A DNA stretch of 64,000 nucleotides from Sequoia sempervirens (taxonomy: Eukaryota; Streptophyta; Pinopsida; Cupressales; Cupressaceae): positions 125,264,238 to 125,328,237 of the forward strand of contig VDFB02252616.1 in the NCBI GenBank assembly GCA_007258455.2. The letters run 5' to 3'. This document shows positions 25,038 to 36,740 of this stretch, piece after piece. The notes below the pieces were generated by a model, which saw nothing but the letters and a program-made list of their open reading frames with translations, was not told the DNA's origin and searched no databases. Position 1 is the first letter of the stretch. Each line of letters begins with the position of its first letter. Made by a program: the position numbers and the translations under genes.

Positions 25038-25345
25038 GGCACTAAGGTGATCATTAGTTTTTGATTAAAAAGCATGGAAATGGCCCTAATATTGAAAGTA
25101 AAAAACATAGCAGAAAATAAAATGGCCCAATGGCCACAACCAACACCTACAACCTAAGGAGGTACATAGGCCAAGCTAAGAGCAATAAAACATATAAAAG
25201 TGCACATAGGAAAAACCAAGCACGCAAGCCAGTGAAAAAATTAAAGTAGTGCAAAAAAAGGAAACAACAAAAAATAAAACAAACATAACTCCTTAGGACC
25301 ATTTATAAGGTCCTAGTTCTCGTTCAGCATATCGAGGGAGTCCTT

Positions 25346-26300
25346 TCAACCCTTCTTTGGCTTTTCCTTACTATCCTTCATCTGAACATTTCCTTCCTGG
25401 TTTTTACCCATCTTCCTTTCTTGTGTTTTTATCTTATACTGGCCAAAGAAAAATCTAAAAACAACACACCACATTATTTCATCAATTATGGAAATAATGG
25501 TACTAAGAGATTTTTCCATAACCATAAACTTGTACATTGGTTTGTATAGATCAAATTTTGACTCTATTATAGAGACACAACCCTGCAAATCCTTTAATTT
25601 TTCTTTAAGGTCTTCCAAAGACCCAATAGTAGTCTCCTCATCTTGTCCAATTTCCTCCTTCCAATAATCATTTTTAACATTTTCATCTTCTTGCCCCATC
25701 TGCATCTCATTCATTTCATCTTCATTGACCTCTTCAAAATTTACACCCTCCTTGTCATTTTCATCTTCTTCCACATTAACCTTGTCCTCCTACTCATCCT
25801 CATCCTACATACTATTATCCAGGCTTTGTTCATCACAATAAGGAAATAACTCCTCATCCGAGGAATCCTTAACCTCTTCCTCAAAGAGAATCTTTTTACC
25901 TTTTTGAACTTTACCTTTGTTCTAGTACCTTACACTGGCCAAACGGGCAAACCTTCTCTCTCTTGACCTTCCACTTTTTTCATCCTTTTGACCAAGTTCA
26001 AAATCATTAATTATCTTAATTGTTTCACCTTTTGACCCCTAACTTACAGTGGGATTCATTTTTTTTTATTTTGGATGCATTTGGATGTAAAGGGGGTTTC
26101 CTTTTCTATGGAGTAACTTTCAACAACTCTTCTTTAAAGGAAGGAGTCAAGGCTTCAACATTTTTTAGAATACCCTTAGGTTTTGGCTTAGTCCTCAGAG
26201 AGGGGTTTTTCATAGATGTATGGGGTTTAATTTCAATCAACTTAATCTCTAAAGGTTTGGCTGTAGAGGTGGGGCATTGTTGTGGGGTGGTGGAAAGCAC
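25346..26300 (-). pseudogene. Acidic, Lys/Glu-rich decayed ORF near LINE B 3' end
   Basis: A 142-codon open frame (25346-25774) extends upstream in the same frame through two or three stops to about 26060. It includes KSGRSRERRFARLASVRY and an Asp/Glu-rich stretch around DSSDEELFPYCDEQ. Another frame continues to 26300 with the Lys/Pro-rich text TKPKPKGILKNVEALTP. The 142-codon part runs from an acidic N-terminus through a probable coiled coil (SLEDLKEKLKDLQGCVSII) to a basic tail (KDSKEKPKKG). I recognise no domain. It resembles the charged tails of LINE ORF1 proteins, but it lies on the 3' side of ORF2 here, which is not where ORF1 belongs. Confidence 0.45.
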
Positions 26301-26328
26301 ATACTTACAAAGAGTTAAGATAAGACCC

Positions 26329-27851
26329 TGATGAAGGGGTGGATAAGTCTTTCACGTATAAGTAGTCGGTGTTGTCATTGATGTCAACTGGTTCATACTA
26401 TTGGTTATTGTTGGAAGGCTATGTTATTTCATTGAAAAGTTGTGATGATGCTTTGATTAGTTTCATTATGTTGTCATTTGTAAGTGTTTCTAGTGTCAAC
26501 CTCTATTGTTGCTTTGATAAGAATGTGTTTCTGGTGCTTGGTTTCCAAGTTCTTTTGAGAAAATTTGAATACAAGAAGAAAAATTGTGGTTAAGGTGTTC
26601 TAGCATATAGAGTGATGTTTTGGTTTTGCTCCACATTTCTTCTGTGTTGAAGATCTTCTTGTGTGGTTTGGACATGTTGATTAGAGGTGTTCATAGGTGT
26701 TATAGCTAGAGTTTCTTGGTCTCGATCATTATGCAGAGAAAGTTGTGTTCACTAGTGTGTGACCTGTGCATTACAATGGTGTTTGGGAGAAATGGTTTTT
26801 CTTTGCATTTCTTTGTAGTTTTTTTTCTGGTCTTGGATTATATAAGTGTGCTAATAAGGTCTATATATCTATCTTTAGTTGAAGGGTTTGAATTTTAGAG
26901 CTCTATGCTATTTTGAGTTCTAGTATGTAAAAGGTTTAACTGGGTGTACATGATGTGTTTGTTCTTTAGGTGAAAGTTATTGCAAAGGAATTTGTTGGAT
27001 TTCAAGGTGTTTGTGGAATATTCCAAATTTTTTAAAGTGTTGTGCATGGTTTTCAATTCTCTTTGGATTAAAGGAAGCGTGACTTAATTATTTAATGGTG
27101 TTTACATGGGTTCGAACCCACTCTCAAGGTGTTTACACTAATTATGGATTTTCTCATGTTTTATGGATGCATTGGAATGGTGTGTAAGGAGGATCTGTGT
27201 CTAAGTTGAGGTTATGTGGTATGCCTTCATTCCTTTCCACTGTGGGAATGTTTTGGTGCCGACCTAATTTGAATTTGTATGGTTGAGGTGCATAGATGAC
27301 CTTGTCAATTGTTTTCAAGGTTGAGGATAGTATAAATAAGTGTTGTGTTGATGGAGGATGTGGTGTAGTGAGTGTGATGTGAATTGCGATTGTGAAGTAT
27401 GAATTTATGAAGTGTAGTATGAGCTTTAATAATTTAGACTATTGGAAGCAGTGAGAAAGTGTCTACAATATTTAGAAAGGTTGTGAATGTGTTGGTGATG
27501 TCGTGGTGGAATTTTTTATTGCATTGAGATGGATTTCTCACTATAACATTCTTCTTTCTTCTTTTCTGTAATCTAGCAGTGAGCCCTTCTTTCTTTGGGC
27601 AGTGAACCTATTGTATTCAGTGTTGCAATTACTTTATATTGTGAGCTAATCCTCACCGTGTTTTTTCCCTTCTTGGGGTTTCCATGTAAATTTGATGTTC
27701 TATTGTGCATTGTGTTGATGCATTTTAGTTTTTGTTATTTTATTTCATGCTAAATCATTCTAATAGATTTAAGGCTAATCAAGTTGATGTGGGTCTAAAT
27801 TTTAATGAGGGTTTTTATGTTTTAATGTATAACTGATTCACCCTCCTCTCA
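26329..27851 (+). mobile_element. Solo LTR, copia-like
   Basis: A non-coding TG...CA segment of about 1523 bp. The end text AACTGATTCACCCTCCTCTCA is typical of long plant copia LTRs (usually ACTGATTCACCCCCCCTCTCA). No PBS follows and no polypurine tract precedes it, so it is a solo LTR. It contains the palindrome GGGTTCGAACCC at 27118-27129. The flanking 5-mers (GACCC, TTTGT) differ, so the start is less certain than the end. Confidence 0.6.
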
Positions 27852-27989
27852 TTTGTTTTGTGCATTGAATAATAATCCCTCTTATCAATACAATGGTGGA
27901 GGGAAGAAAGCATAAAGAAAAAGAAATAAATATTTATCCTCTCTTTATGGTGAATATGGTTCAATATTAGGAAATGATACCCATGAACA

Positions 27990-28680
27990 GTTTTGAATCT
28001 ACCTTCTAAAGTAAAATATTGCATAACATGAAGACTTACTAGGTTGAAGGCATGTGGAAAACTTCTCTCAGTTGAAGTTTTTGAAATCTTTTAGGTTTTC
28101 CCCTCTTCAAAGCAATTATCAATTAACAAGTCTAATAATTTGTGTTACTAACCTTAGCCACCTTTATGCCCTTGCAATTTAACCCTTTCATGGTACCAAT
28201 GAGTTGTGGGGTCATTGAGAAATGGATACCACCAATGGATACCTATCCAACCTTCCACAAATTACAAAATTTGGATGTAAGAACATCATTACACCCTTGC
28301 ATTTCCTAAAAAAGGGAGGTAAGACTAGCCTCCTCAAAAATTTGCCACAACTCAATGTTTTGTTGTAACAGGATGAATGATAACAGCTCAAAGTATTTCC
28401 TCGAGGGCCACCCATGTTTCTCTAAGTGACCTTCCTCAACACCGGCTTAAATACAAAAAAACTAGTCACCTTAATGCATGGAGAGAGAGGAAAGGGACTT
28501 AAGCTGTTATGATTCTTTTCAAAGAAAAAAATGCCACTTAAAATAGGAAAATCACACATCCTAATATGAGTCGGGCTAATAATTAATTTCTTCTTAATAT
28601 CATTCCACTTGTCATAAATGTAGTACCCAAAAGTACTACAAATAATTTTAAACTCGTACTTTTTAATCAAAGAATATGAA
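27990..28680 (-). pseudogene. Frameshifted retroelement-like coding fragment
   Basis: Adjoining minus-strand frames give EASLTSLFRKCKG and then, after a frameshift, LTSKFCNLWKVG, VSIGGIHFSMTPQLIG and MKGLNCKGIKVAK. This pattern (an F-x-x-x-W-x-x-G, V-x-I-G-x-x-F, L-I-x-x-x-x-G-L series) recalls an N-terminal domain common in plant retroelement polyproteins, but the assignment is from memory of the pattern only. The strand agrees with LINE B. Confidence 0.3.
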
Positions 28681-29049
28681 TGGGGATTGACATAGGACTC
28701 ATGTTGATAATTAATTTGTCATACATGTGCAATATAACATATCTTTCAAAAGTGACATTAGGTTTTAAAAGATTAAAAGCCCTTTCATGTCTTTATTGAA
28801 AATTAATATAAGGACACCCTTTTCTCATAATCACAACTTAAGATTTTCAAATTTGAATCCATTCTATAATTTCCAATCCCCATCCCTTTCCAAAGAAAAA
28901 AAATTCAATCTTCCTTAATGGCAACAATATTTCACTTCATACCTTTGAAATGTAAGGGATTGCCACCTTTGATATTTTTACTAGACTAATTAACATCAGT
29001 TTCCCTCTTCCTCCTAGAATACAATATTTGATTAGGTATCATTATTACA

Positions 29050-32000
29050 AATATTAAAATGCCTTTTGGTAGCAAGCCTTTCATTAGAAATTACTTCTTT
29101 TATTTTTGGTGGGATTTGATCAAAACCCCAACAAACCCATTCAAGGCAAGAAATGCCTTCATTATAAGTTACATCACTTACCATATTACCTTCCCTATAA
29201 GTGTGGGTTATCTTGAACTAAAGGAAGTTCCCAATCAATTTTTACATTCTTCCATCATATCTCTTATTATCTAATATGTAGAATAACCTCCCTTTAGAAT
29301 ATCAATAACCATCTTAGAATCTCTTTCTATGATAACTTGATTAAAGCTCTTTCTTTTAACCTCTTTACACCTCACCAAATAGTAGTAGCTTCAACCATAT
29401 TACTAGTAAATGTACCTAATACTTAGAAAATAATTCAATTAGGTATCCCTTGTGATCTCTAATCACTCCTCCCACTGTAGCTATTTCTAGATTACCTTTT
29501 GAAAATCTATCAAAATTAAGTGTTATCCATCCTTCCTCAAGAGGGAGCCATTTAGTTTTTCTTCTACACAACATTTTTTCCCAATTTAGTCTAGGTAAGT
29601 CTTTCTTAATCTCTTAATTTTTTTTATTCTAACCTCTCCATAAGATGGAATCCATTTTGAAAACCCATAATTTGTAGCATTTATGTTTTCCTATACTTGT
29701 TTTATACTCATAAACACATCCATGTTGTTTTTCTTCTAATCCCTTAAACTTCTATTGTTTCTTTCTTTCCATAATCCACAAGAAACAAAAGGAGGGATTT
29801 GTATCCAGAAATCTAAAATAATAGGGTGGGAAAAAGGACAAATTTTCCAATTAATCACAAAATCCTTAAGGGTGTAGGGAAAAACCCAATCAACCAAGAG
29901 ATTCCTTAAGTCATGATTCCAAACCTCTCTAGAAAAAGAGCAATGGAAGAACAAATGGTCTATATTCTCAACATACTCATGAAACATCTATTAATAAATT
30001 TGAATCCTCTTCTATTAAAATTTCCAATAGTAAGGATATTACCATAAACATCATCCCACCAAAAGTAATTGATTTTAGGAATAAGTTTAGAATTCCACAC
30101 CTAATTCCAATCAAAATTTATTGGAGGTAGAAGATTGTTCCATCATAGCACAAGTAGATTTAACTGAGAAGATCCCATAAGAAAGTCTGCTCCATATCCA
30201 TTTATCCTCATTATGAGAAAAGAATAAGCAATCTCCAATTTGATGTCTTAAAAATTGAATATCATCATTCCACCCTTGTTGTCTCCTTCCCCTTAAAATT
30301 CTTCCCCCGATTAGTTGTTCCAAAAAATTCTTCCAACTTGGTATGTCACCTCCCTAGTCAATATAACCATGAAGATACCTATCGTTAACTTGAATTAGCT
30401 TCTCCTTGATTTGATTGAGTTGATTAAATGAAGTTAGAGAGCTACCATTATTCCAAACATCATCCCAAAAAATAGTCTTCAAACCATTACCAACTCTCCT
30501 TCTAATCCCATGTTTTATTTTATTCCTTATTTTTACCATGTTGTTCTAGATCACATAACCATTTGGAAAATTTGAGTATAAGAAGCTCCCTTGGTCATCA
30601 TTACCAAGATATTTAGCTTTCAAAAATCTTACCCAATCTTTAACTCCTTGAAGGAAGTTCCATCCAATTTTAGCAAGAGGGGTCTTATTGAAAATTTTCA
30701 GCCTTCTAATACCTAGGCCCCTAAGCATTTTTGGCAAACAAAATTTTTCCTAACTAACCAAATCCATCCTAGACTTTTCTTCTGTTCCAATCTAGAGGAA
30801 TTTCCTCTGAATTTTCTCAATTTTATTAGCTAAGAAAGCATGGATCTTAAATAGGAAGAGATAATAAATATGGATGTTTTGAAGTGAAGCTTTGAGGAGT
30901 TGAAGCTTACCAACTTGACTATGGAGCTTTCCTTTCCACCCAACCAATTTCTTTTGTATCCTTTAAGTTATACTATTTCAATAGTTATTAGTAGAATTAT
31001 TTTATATTAAAGGAAGACCAAGATAGGTAGCTGAAAAAATAACAATTTGACATCCTATTATCCTTATAACTCTTTCCTTAACCATCTGATCCACATTAAA
31101 GAAGTACAACTTACTCTTCATATAATTGATGTGTTGTCATAAAGCTCTTGCATAATCTTCCCAAATAGATTTCCAGTGAAAATCCTCAACCATCGAGGCT
31201 TCTCCAAAAATAATAGTATCATCCACGAATTTCTGATGAGAAGCAAGATGCAAAGAAGAAGCAACTTTCACCCCTTTATGAAGTCTTTGATCAAGTTTTT
31301 TTTGATGATTCCTCCCAAGAACTTTAGCCACAATTATAAATAGATATGGGTAGAGAGGGTATCATTGTCTTAGACCTCTCCCATAAGAGAAGTAACCTTT
31401 AGGAACACCATTCACCAAGACAAAACACTTCAGGGTGGTAACACACACTTTGATCATATTCAAAATTCTACCTTTAAACCCAAAATTTTATAGAATAGCC
31501 AATGAGAACAACCAAGAAAATCTATCATAAGCCTTTGAGATATCCAATTTTAACACCATTTCGAGATTGTCTTAAACTCCATAGAGTAAATAAACTCATG
31601 AGTAGCTAATGTGGCACCTAAAATTTTTCTACCTTTAAAAAACCCTTTTTTATTAGGGGAAATCATTCTATGGAGAACAAACTTCAAATTATTGACAATA
31701 AGCTTAGCAAAAAATTGTGAATCGTATTACATAAGCTTATAGGTCTGTAATCCTGTAGAGAGGAAGCATCATATTTCTTTGGCATTAACACTATGTAGGT
31801 ATAATTTTTTTGGTTTAATAGTCTTCTTGATCTAAATAATCCCTAGAAGCATTTAGGAGGTCTAAAGAAATCACCTCCTAGAAATCTTGAAAGAAAGCAG
31901 GATGGACCCAGAGCCTTATAAGATCCAATAGAAAATACAACACTTTTGACCTCTTGAATCTAAACAGGCTTCCCCAACTCCTTAAGGTCTTGATTAGAGA

Positions 32001-32070
32001 GAACATCAGGAATAACATCAATCTATTGAAAGCCTCATCCTTTGTATTAATATTCTTAACTTCATTCACT
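29050..32070 (-). pseudogene. LINE B ORF2: RT, zinc-binding tail and RNase H
   Basis: RT starts near 31960 with VKSVVFSIGSYKAL (usual GSYKAPGPDGF) and HPAFFQDF. Then come MISPNKKGFFKGRKILGAT, VLVNGVPKGYFSYGRGLRQ, the catalytic FVDD at 31218-31229, and GLGIRRLKIFNKTPLAKIGW (30546-30737). The zinc-binding tail has ENIDHLFFHCSFSREVWN (29736-29987). RNase H near 29580-29450 reads EEGWITLNFDRFSKGN then GGVIRDHKGYLIELF. The first RNase H Asp is kept in LNFD. Numerous stops and frameshifts break the frame. I could not find an APE endonuclease between ORF1 and RT: the ORF1 tail is followed by RT text within about 200 bases. Confidence 0.8.
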
Positions 32071-32239
32071 TTATGAACTTATTTTAGGTATGTATCAATT
32101 TATCCCTCTTCAAGCACACCATTACAATGTGGAAAGGAATAAATTAAATGACTTTATTTAAGCATGTATTCTTTAAGTAGGGTAGGATCGTTGGGATGAA
32201 TTGTTTCATTATTTTTGCTTAAATCTATTTCACCATTCT

Positions 32240-33430
32240 AAACACCACTTTCCAACACCTTACTTTTCTCAAGAAAACCAACATCCTCTTGAGAGAAGAT
32301 ATTTGATGATTCTTTATTGTTATTATTTTTATAACCTTTCACTTCTCCTTCCTTTGGTTCCTCTCTTTCATTCCCTTTCTGGGTAGATTGGGGGTTCTCC
32401 TTCCCCTTGTCCCCATTGTTAAAAAAATAACCTTCTCTATAGCTAAGGGCTCGACAACCGCATTATGAATTTGTTGGGTTGATCACACTTTATTTTTGTC
32501 TGGTAATTGTTTCTTATAGGAATCAAGCTTATATTACCAAAATTCCTATAGATTTGGAAAAAAATACCAGCATTTTCATATTCTATTATTTGGTTCCATA
32601 CCACAAACCTTGATTTCAAAGAGATAGAGGAAGGTAAAACCTTATTAACAACAACATTAACACAAATCCTTGAAAAAACCAATCTAGAATTTTGTTGTGT
32701 TACTTTATATACCACAAGAAAATGTCTAAAAGAGTTATCTATGCATTGGAAGATTTTATGATTCCAAAACTCCAAAGGAAGCCCTAAAAGCCGTATGCAA
32801 TTAGAAGCTATAGAAACAAGATCTAAAGGATAAAATCCATGCTTCCATTTGCATAAGGATAAATAATTCTTGAAATTCATGTCATATGCACACGGGCCCC
32901 CAGTTAGCACCTTTAACAAGTCTTCATGAGTCATAAAGCTAAATAGAAACAAACCATTTTCCATTGCACTTATGTTAACACTCCCTTTGAGCTTCCAAAC
33001 TATTTCTACCCATTTCCTTACCTGATCTATATTGGGTCAAAAATCAAGAAACTTACCTACAAGAGAGATGAAGATCAATAATAGTCTCATTCATTATATC
33101 ATCAAGAACATCTATCTCAATACCTTCAAAAAAATAGTAAACCTCTAAAGGATTGAAACCCTAGGTTTCACCATATTTGGAGATATGCCACCAACCAGCT
33201 TATCCACATAGGATATTGGATCTTCCTTAGAAAAATGAATCAAGACCAAAACAAGGGGAGACAAGAGTCTTTTCAACATCTCAAGCAAAAACCTCCAAAG
33301 ACAATAAAGCCTTATTTGTTGTCACACCATCTTTGTATTCCATAGAAGCAACCTTCGATCTTTCCTTTATTGCCACAAAAGTAGCCACAAAGGATGGGAA
33401 ATCCCTCTAGCCCCCACTTGCTAGCTCCAT
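32240..33430 (-). pseudogene. LINE B ORF1 with DUF4283 domain
   Basis: Begins MELASGG at 33430 with a leader of about 75 bases. After a disordered N-terminus, 33075-32600 gives an excellent DUF4283 pattern: LVGKFLDF, DQVRKWVEIVWKLKGSVNIS, MENGLFLFSFMTHEDLLKVL, GGPCAYD, LSLCKWKHGFYPLDL, RLLGLPLEFWNHKIFQ and SRLVFSRICVNVVV. The CCHC knuckle that should follow IEYENAG is degraded to FFQIYRNFGNIS, with no intact Cys pair. An Asn/Glu/Lys-rich tail follows to about 32240. The 173-codon block 32443-32964 is still open. Role in the family: RNA-binding partner of the retrotransposition particle. Confidence 0.8.
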
Positions 33431-33518
33431 GACCAAAAACCACAATAGTCTTTAAAAAAATTGAAATTGTAGAGAACTCCTTGTTGATTCCTTTATTTCA
33501 CTTTGGTGATCATTAGTT

Positions 33519-36339
33519 GTAATTACTTCTATTAAGTAATAAATTCCTTTAAATTCTTTATGGGGTCAAATATTTGAGGTGAGAATAAGGTGGTGACCAT
33601 TTGGACCTTAGGCATATGCTCTCTAGTTATTTCCACAATGGTGCCTTTACACTTTTTTATCTATAGTTTCCCCTCTTCACCTTAGTCAAGACAATTATTC
33701 AGTGTCATCTTGTGGTGGGACCTATTGATTTGTTATTTTCCTACCTTCTACTCATGTTACTCAAGATTTTTTCTTCACTATGTACCTTGGTACTTCTATT
33801 TATTTTATTTTATTTTCCTTCTTCTCTTTCCACACCACACTGTCTTGTATATCCTAGAATAATTCCTCTATTGTCATATCCTATATCCTATGATATTTTT
33901 TCTTTTATTTTCTTAACTTCTCCTCTTTTAGATTGATTTTTTTCTACCAATAGGCTATCACAGTCCTTCCTTTTTGCTTCAATTATTCCATTCCTCACTT
34001 ATTCTTTGTCATATTATATTTGTGATAATACAATGTCAAGCCTCTACTTAGATCTCATTTCTTCATTTTGTTGGTGTCTCAATTGTGTCTTATTATTCAT
34101 AAATAATTTTAGTTATTATTAAATTTGTCCAATGCATCTTTCCTAATGCTCCCTTCTATTTGAGTCACCTCTTCTTCTTTTTTATATTTTTTCTATCAAC
34201 TCCTCAAAGAAATATTTTGTTATATAAACCATGGGCTAAGGGTTTTCAAAAGCTTACAATTCTAAAAGTAAGGTTCTTTGTGTTTCCATTAAATAAAATA
34301 GTTCTTATAAGAATGATTGGGTTATTGATTGTAGTGCTACACAACACATGTCACAATAAGGTGTCACATGATCCGCATTAGTCACTTCCTTGGTGTGGAG
34401 CTTCTCTAATGTCTAATTAACATGGTGATACTAGGTATACACACAACTTAGAGGACCTGTGAATACCTAATTGAACAATTCATCTTTCACAAGAGGGTTG
34501 TATTAAATTATCAACCATGGAGTCGTACAAATTTAGATAGTGTAGGAAAAATATATGCATTCATAGATTCTAGACACATCCTACATTAATGAAGTATAAG
34601 AAAATACACATGTACAAATACAATAAAAGATGGAAATATGAATGGATTGCTAATTCACAAAACAAGGAAAATGAATATAAATTATTACCTTATGCTATGG
34701 GTACCTAATGCTTAAGACTGTAACTTTCAACCATTAAAATTGTAGTGTCCTAACCTAACTAATTCCTCTAGAGTATGAAACCAAACATGAAGCTACAAAA
34801 TTTAATTCATGATGATAGAATTGAATTCATAAATTATGTAACACATGCATATAATTGGAAACTCCTAATTGAATTCAATAATGCATTATCTAATCTAACA
34901 ACAGAAATTGAAGTGGGTTAGCAGTACCTCAAGTGGCCCTTGCTTGAGTTTTTGCTTCCAAAGAAGTTTTCAAACACTCACTCAACAAATCATGATATCA
35001 AACCATTTTCTTTTATTACATTCTAACATTGAATTCTTACATAAAATCCAACAAGAATTTGCTAAAGATCTTTTATTCAATAACACACATTCTATTACTG
35101 TAACTGCTAAGTAATAATGGAAAATAGATAACTAGCTAACTAGCAACTATATTTCCTCTATAGAAGATCCCATTGTATAGGGTTTGTGAGGAGTTTCATT
35201 GTTCACGAATTGAAAAAAACTCATGAACAACTGTTAACTCTCCCTCAAAGATAGGAAGAGGACTTAGTCTGAAACAAAAAATAATAATTGTATGAAGCAA
35301 GAGTAGAAAAACCAAATTTGGATTCAATGCCTAATATTTTAACCCTTAAAACAAAAATATGTTCATAGAACAATCCCATCATAAATTAGTCTTGTTGTAA
35401 TTAGACTTCTTTTCCTAGCTATCTTATTTGGTGAGTAAGAGTGTTATGTGGTGACTCACGACTGGTCAATAAATTATCACCTTTGTTTCCTTCTAAAAGT
35501 ATTGTGCCTTGGCCATTTGAATTCTTCTTTGCAACAATTTGCAGTCCTTATGTTGTGGGTTGAGGAACTTGTTGTTATAGGTTGAAATTACTTGCTACAA
35601 GTCATTAGTCTTATTCCTAAGGCATCCATAGTATTAACAATCATAAATTAAACATACAATCCTACTAAATTTCATAGACATTCATACATTCATACATACA
35701 TATATCAACATAGCATATTTCCAATTCCACATACTTACGGGTACTTAAAAGTATATAAAAGGTATTAAAGGTTTTAGTAATGTCTTGAAACTTAGAAGAA
35801 ATAGACAATGAAAATTATGAAATGGTGAAAGGAAACTAGCTAATTATGGAGCCCATCACATGGTAAATGATTGTGTGGGAATAATAAATAAAAAATAAAT
35901 AAATTCAAATAATAATATAGGAGACCACATATTTATTCAAAAGAATGGTGATAATGAGAGAAGGGGTGTCATTCCATTAATAAGGCAGGTGAACTACATG
36001 AAGAGCATGGTTATTGAATAGATTAGAATATGATACAATAAAAGAATTTTAATATCCATGAGACTAAAGAAGGCTTATGAGACAATAGACCCTACTATTT
36101 TTTCGTTGTGAAGTGTTGATAATTTCTCTATTCAATTTGACAATGAACTATCCCATTCTCTCAACCTTCTCATCATTAAATAAATTGTGAAAAGGTATTG
36201 CTAAGCTACTTTTATACTTGACCTGGATGTCTTTGTACACACTATAATCTAGAATAAAGTTTTTCTATTTCCCCTATCCTCACTATGATTTTTTGATGAA
36301 ATAATAAAGGGATAAGTATTTAATCAAAATAAGGGAGAT
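33519..36339. other. AT-rich spacer
   Basis: Pyrimidine-rich on the plus strand from about 33700 to 34250. No coding sequence, RNA gene or clear repeat recognised. Presumed to be continuous with the DNA left of 25046 before LINE B inserted. Confidence 0.4.
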
Positions 36340-36740
36340 ACAATTGCAATTCAATTCCATTGGTAGGTGAAAATCTAAACCTCACAAACTTTGTTAGCAT
36401 CATTATTGCCTACGCTACAAGGGATTTTTTGAATAAGCTATGGAAATCCATCAAAATAGGTAGATATTGGTCATTGGAACTACCTTGGTAGACATGTATG
36501 CAAAATAAGGAAGCATAGAGAGACACAACAAAATTATTGGGATGAAATACCTAAAGAAAAGGTGCTCTCACAGAATGCCATGATGTTGGATGTGTATAAA
36601 ATGGATTTTTTTTAAATGATTTAGGAAATTTTTACTAAATGCAATTTCTAGGAGTAAAGCTAAATTCCACAACTTCACTGATATCCTCATTACTTGTGCT
36701 AAAGTGGGACCTTTTTTAAATAATTTATTATAGTGACTTA
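36340..36740 (+). pseudogene. Relic of a PLS-class PPR gene
   Basis: Broken frames retain PPR text of the PLS type. GTTLVDMYAK (36477-36506) is followed by a stop where Cys is usual, then GSIER, then after a frameshift DEIPKEKVLSQNAMM (usual FDEMPxRDVVSWNAMI). Upstream, VGENLNLTNFVSIIIAYAT-like text and AMEIHQ match the preceding repeat; downstream, FLGVKLNSTTSLISSLLV matches a following one. At least three frames are needed, so it is dead. The type differs from the intact P-class gene at 17.3-19.6 kb, so it is not a copy of it. It may be a processed or captured fragment. Confidence 0.7.

Larger units (their letters stand above)
25060..33504 (-). mobile_element. LINE B, minus strand, split by a solo LTR
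   Basis: Reading from 33504 down: a short leader, an ORF1 ATG at 33430, a DUF4283-type ORF1 (to about 32240), an RT domain (about 32050-31000), a zinc-binding tail (near 29980-29900) and an RNase H domain (near 29580-29450). LINE-like 3' untranslated text lies at 25340-25060, rich in T-runs and GGCC on the minus strand and ending AATCAAA. The 14-mer GGTGATCATTAGTT occurs at 25046-25059 and 33505-33518, exactly outside these ends, and is a candidate target-site duplication. A solo LTR (26329-27851) splits the 3' third. All frames are broken. Alternatively 29050-33504 and 25060-26300 are parts of two LINEs. Confidence 0.6.

Noticed and set aside
27118..27129. Palindrome GGGTTCGAACCC as a B box or tRNA
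   Set aside because: No A box at the right distance; it lies within the solo LTR.
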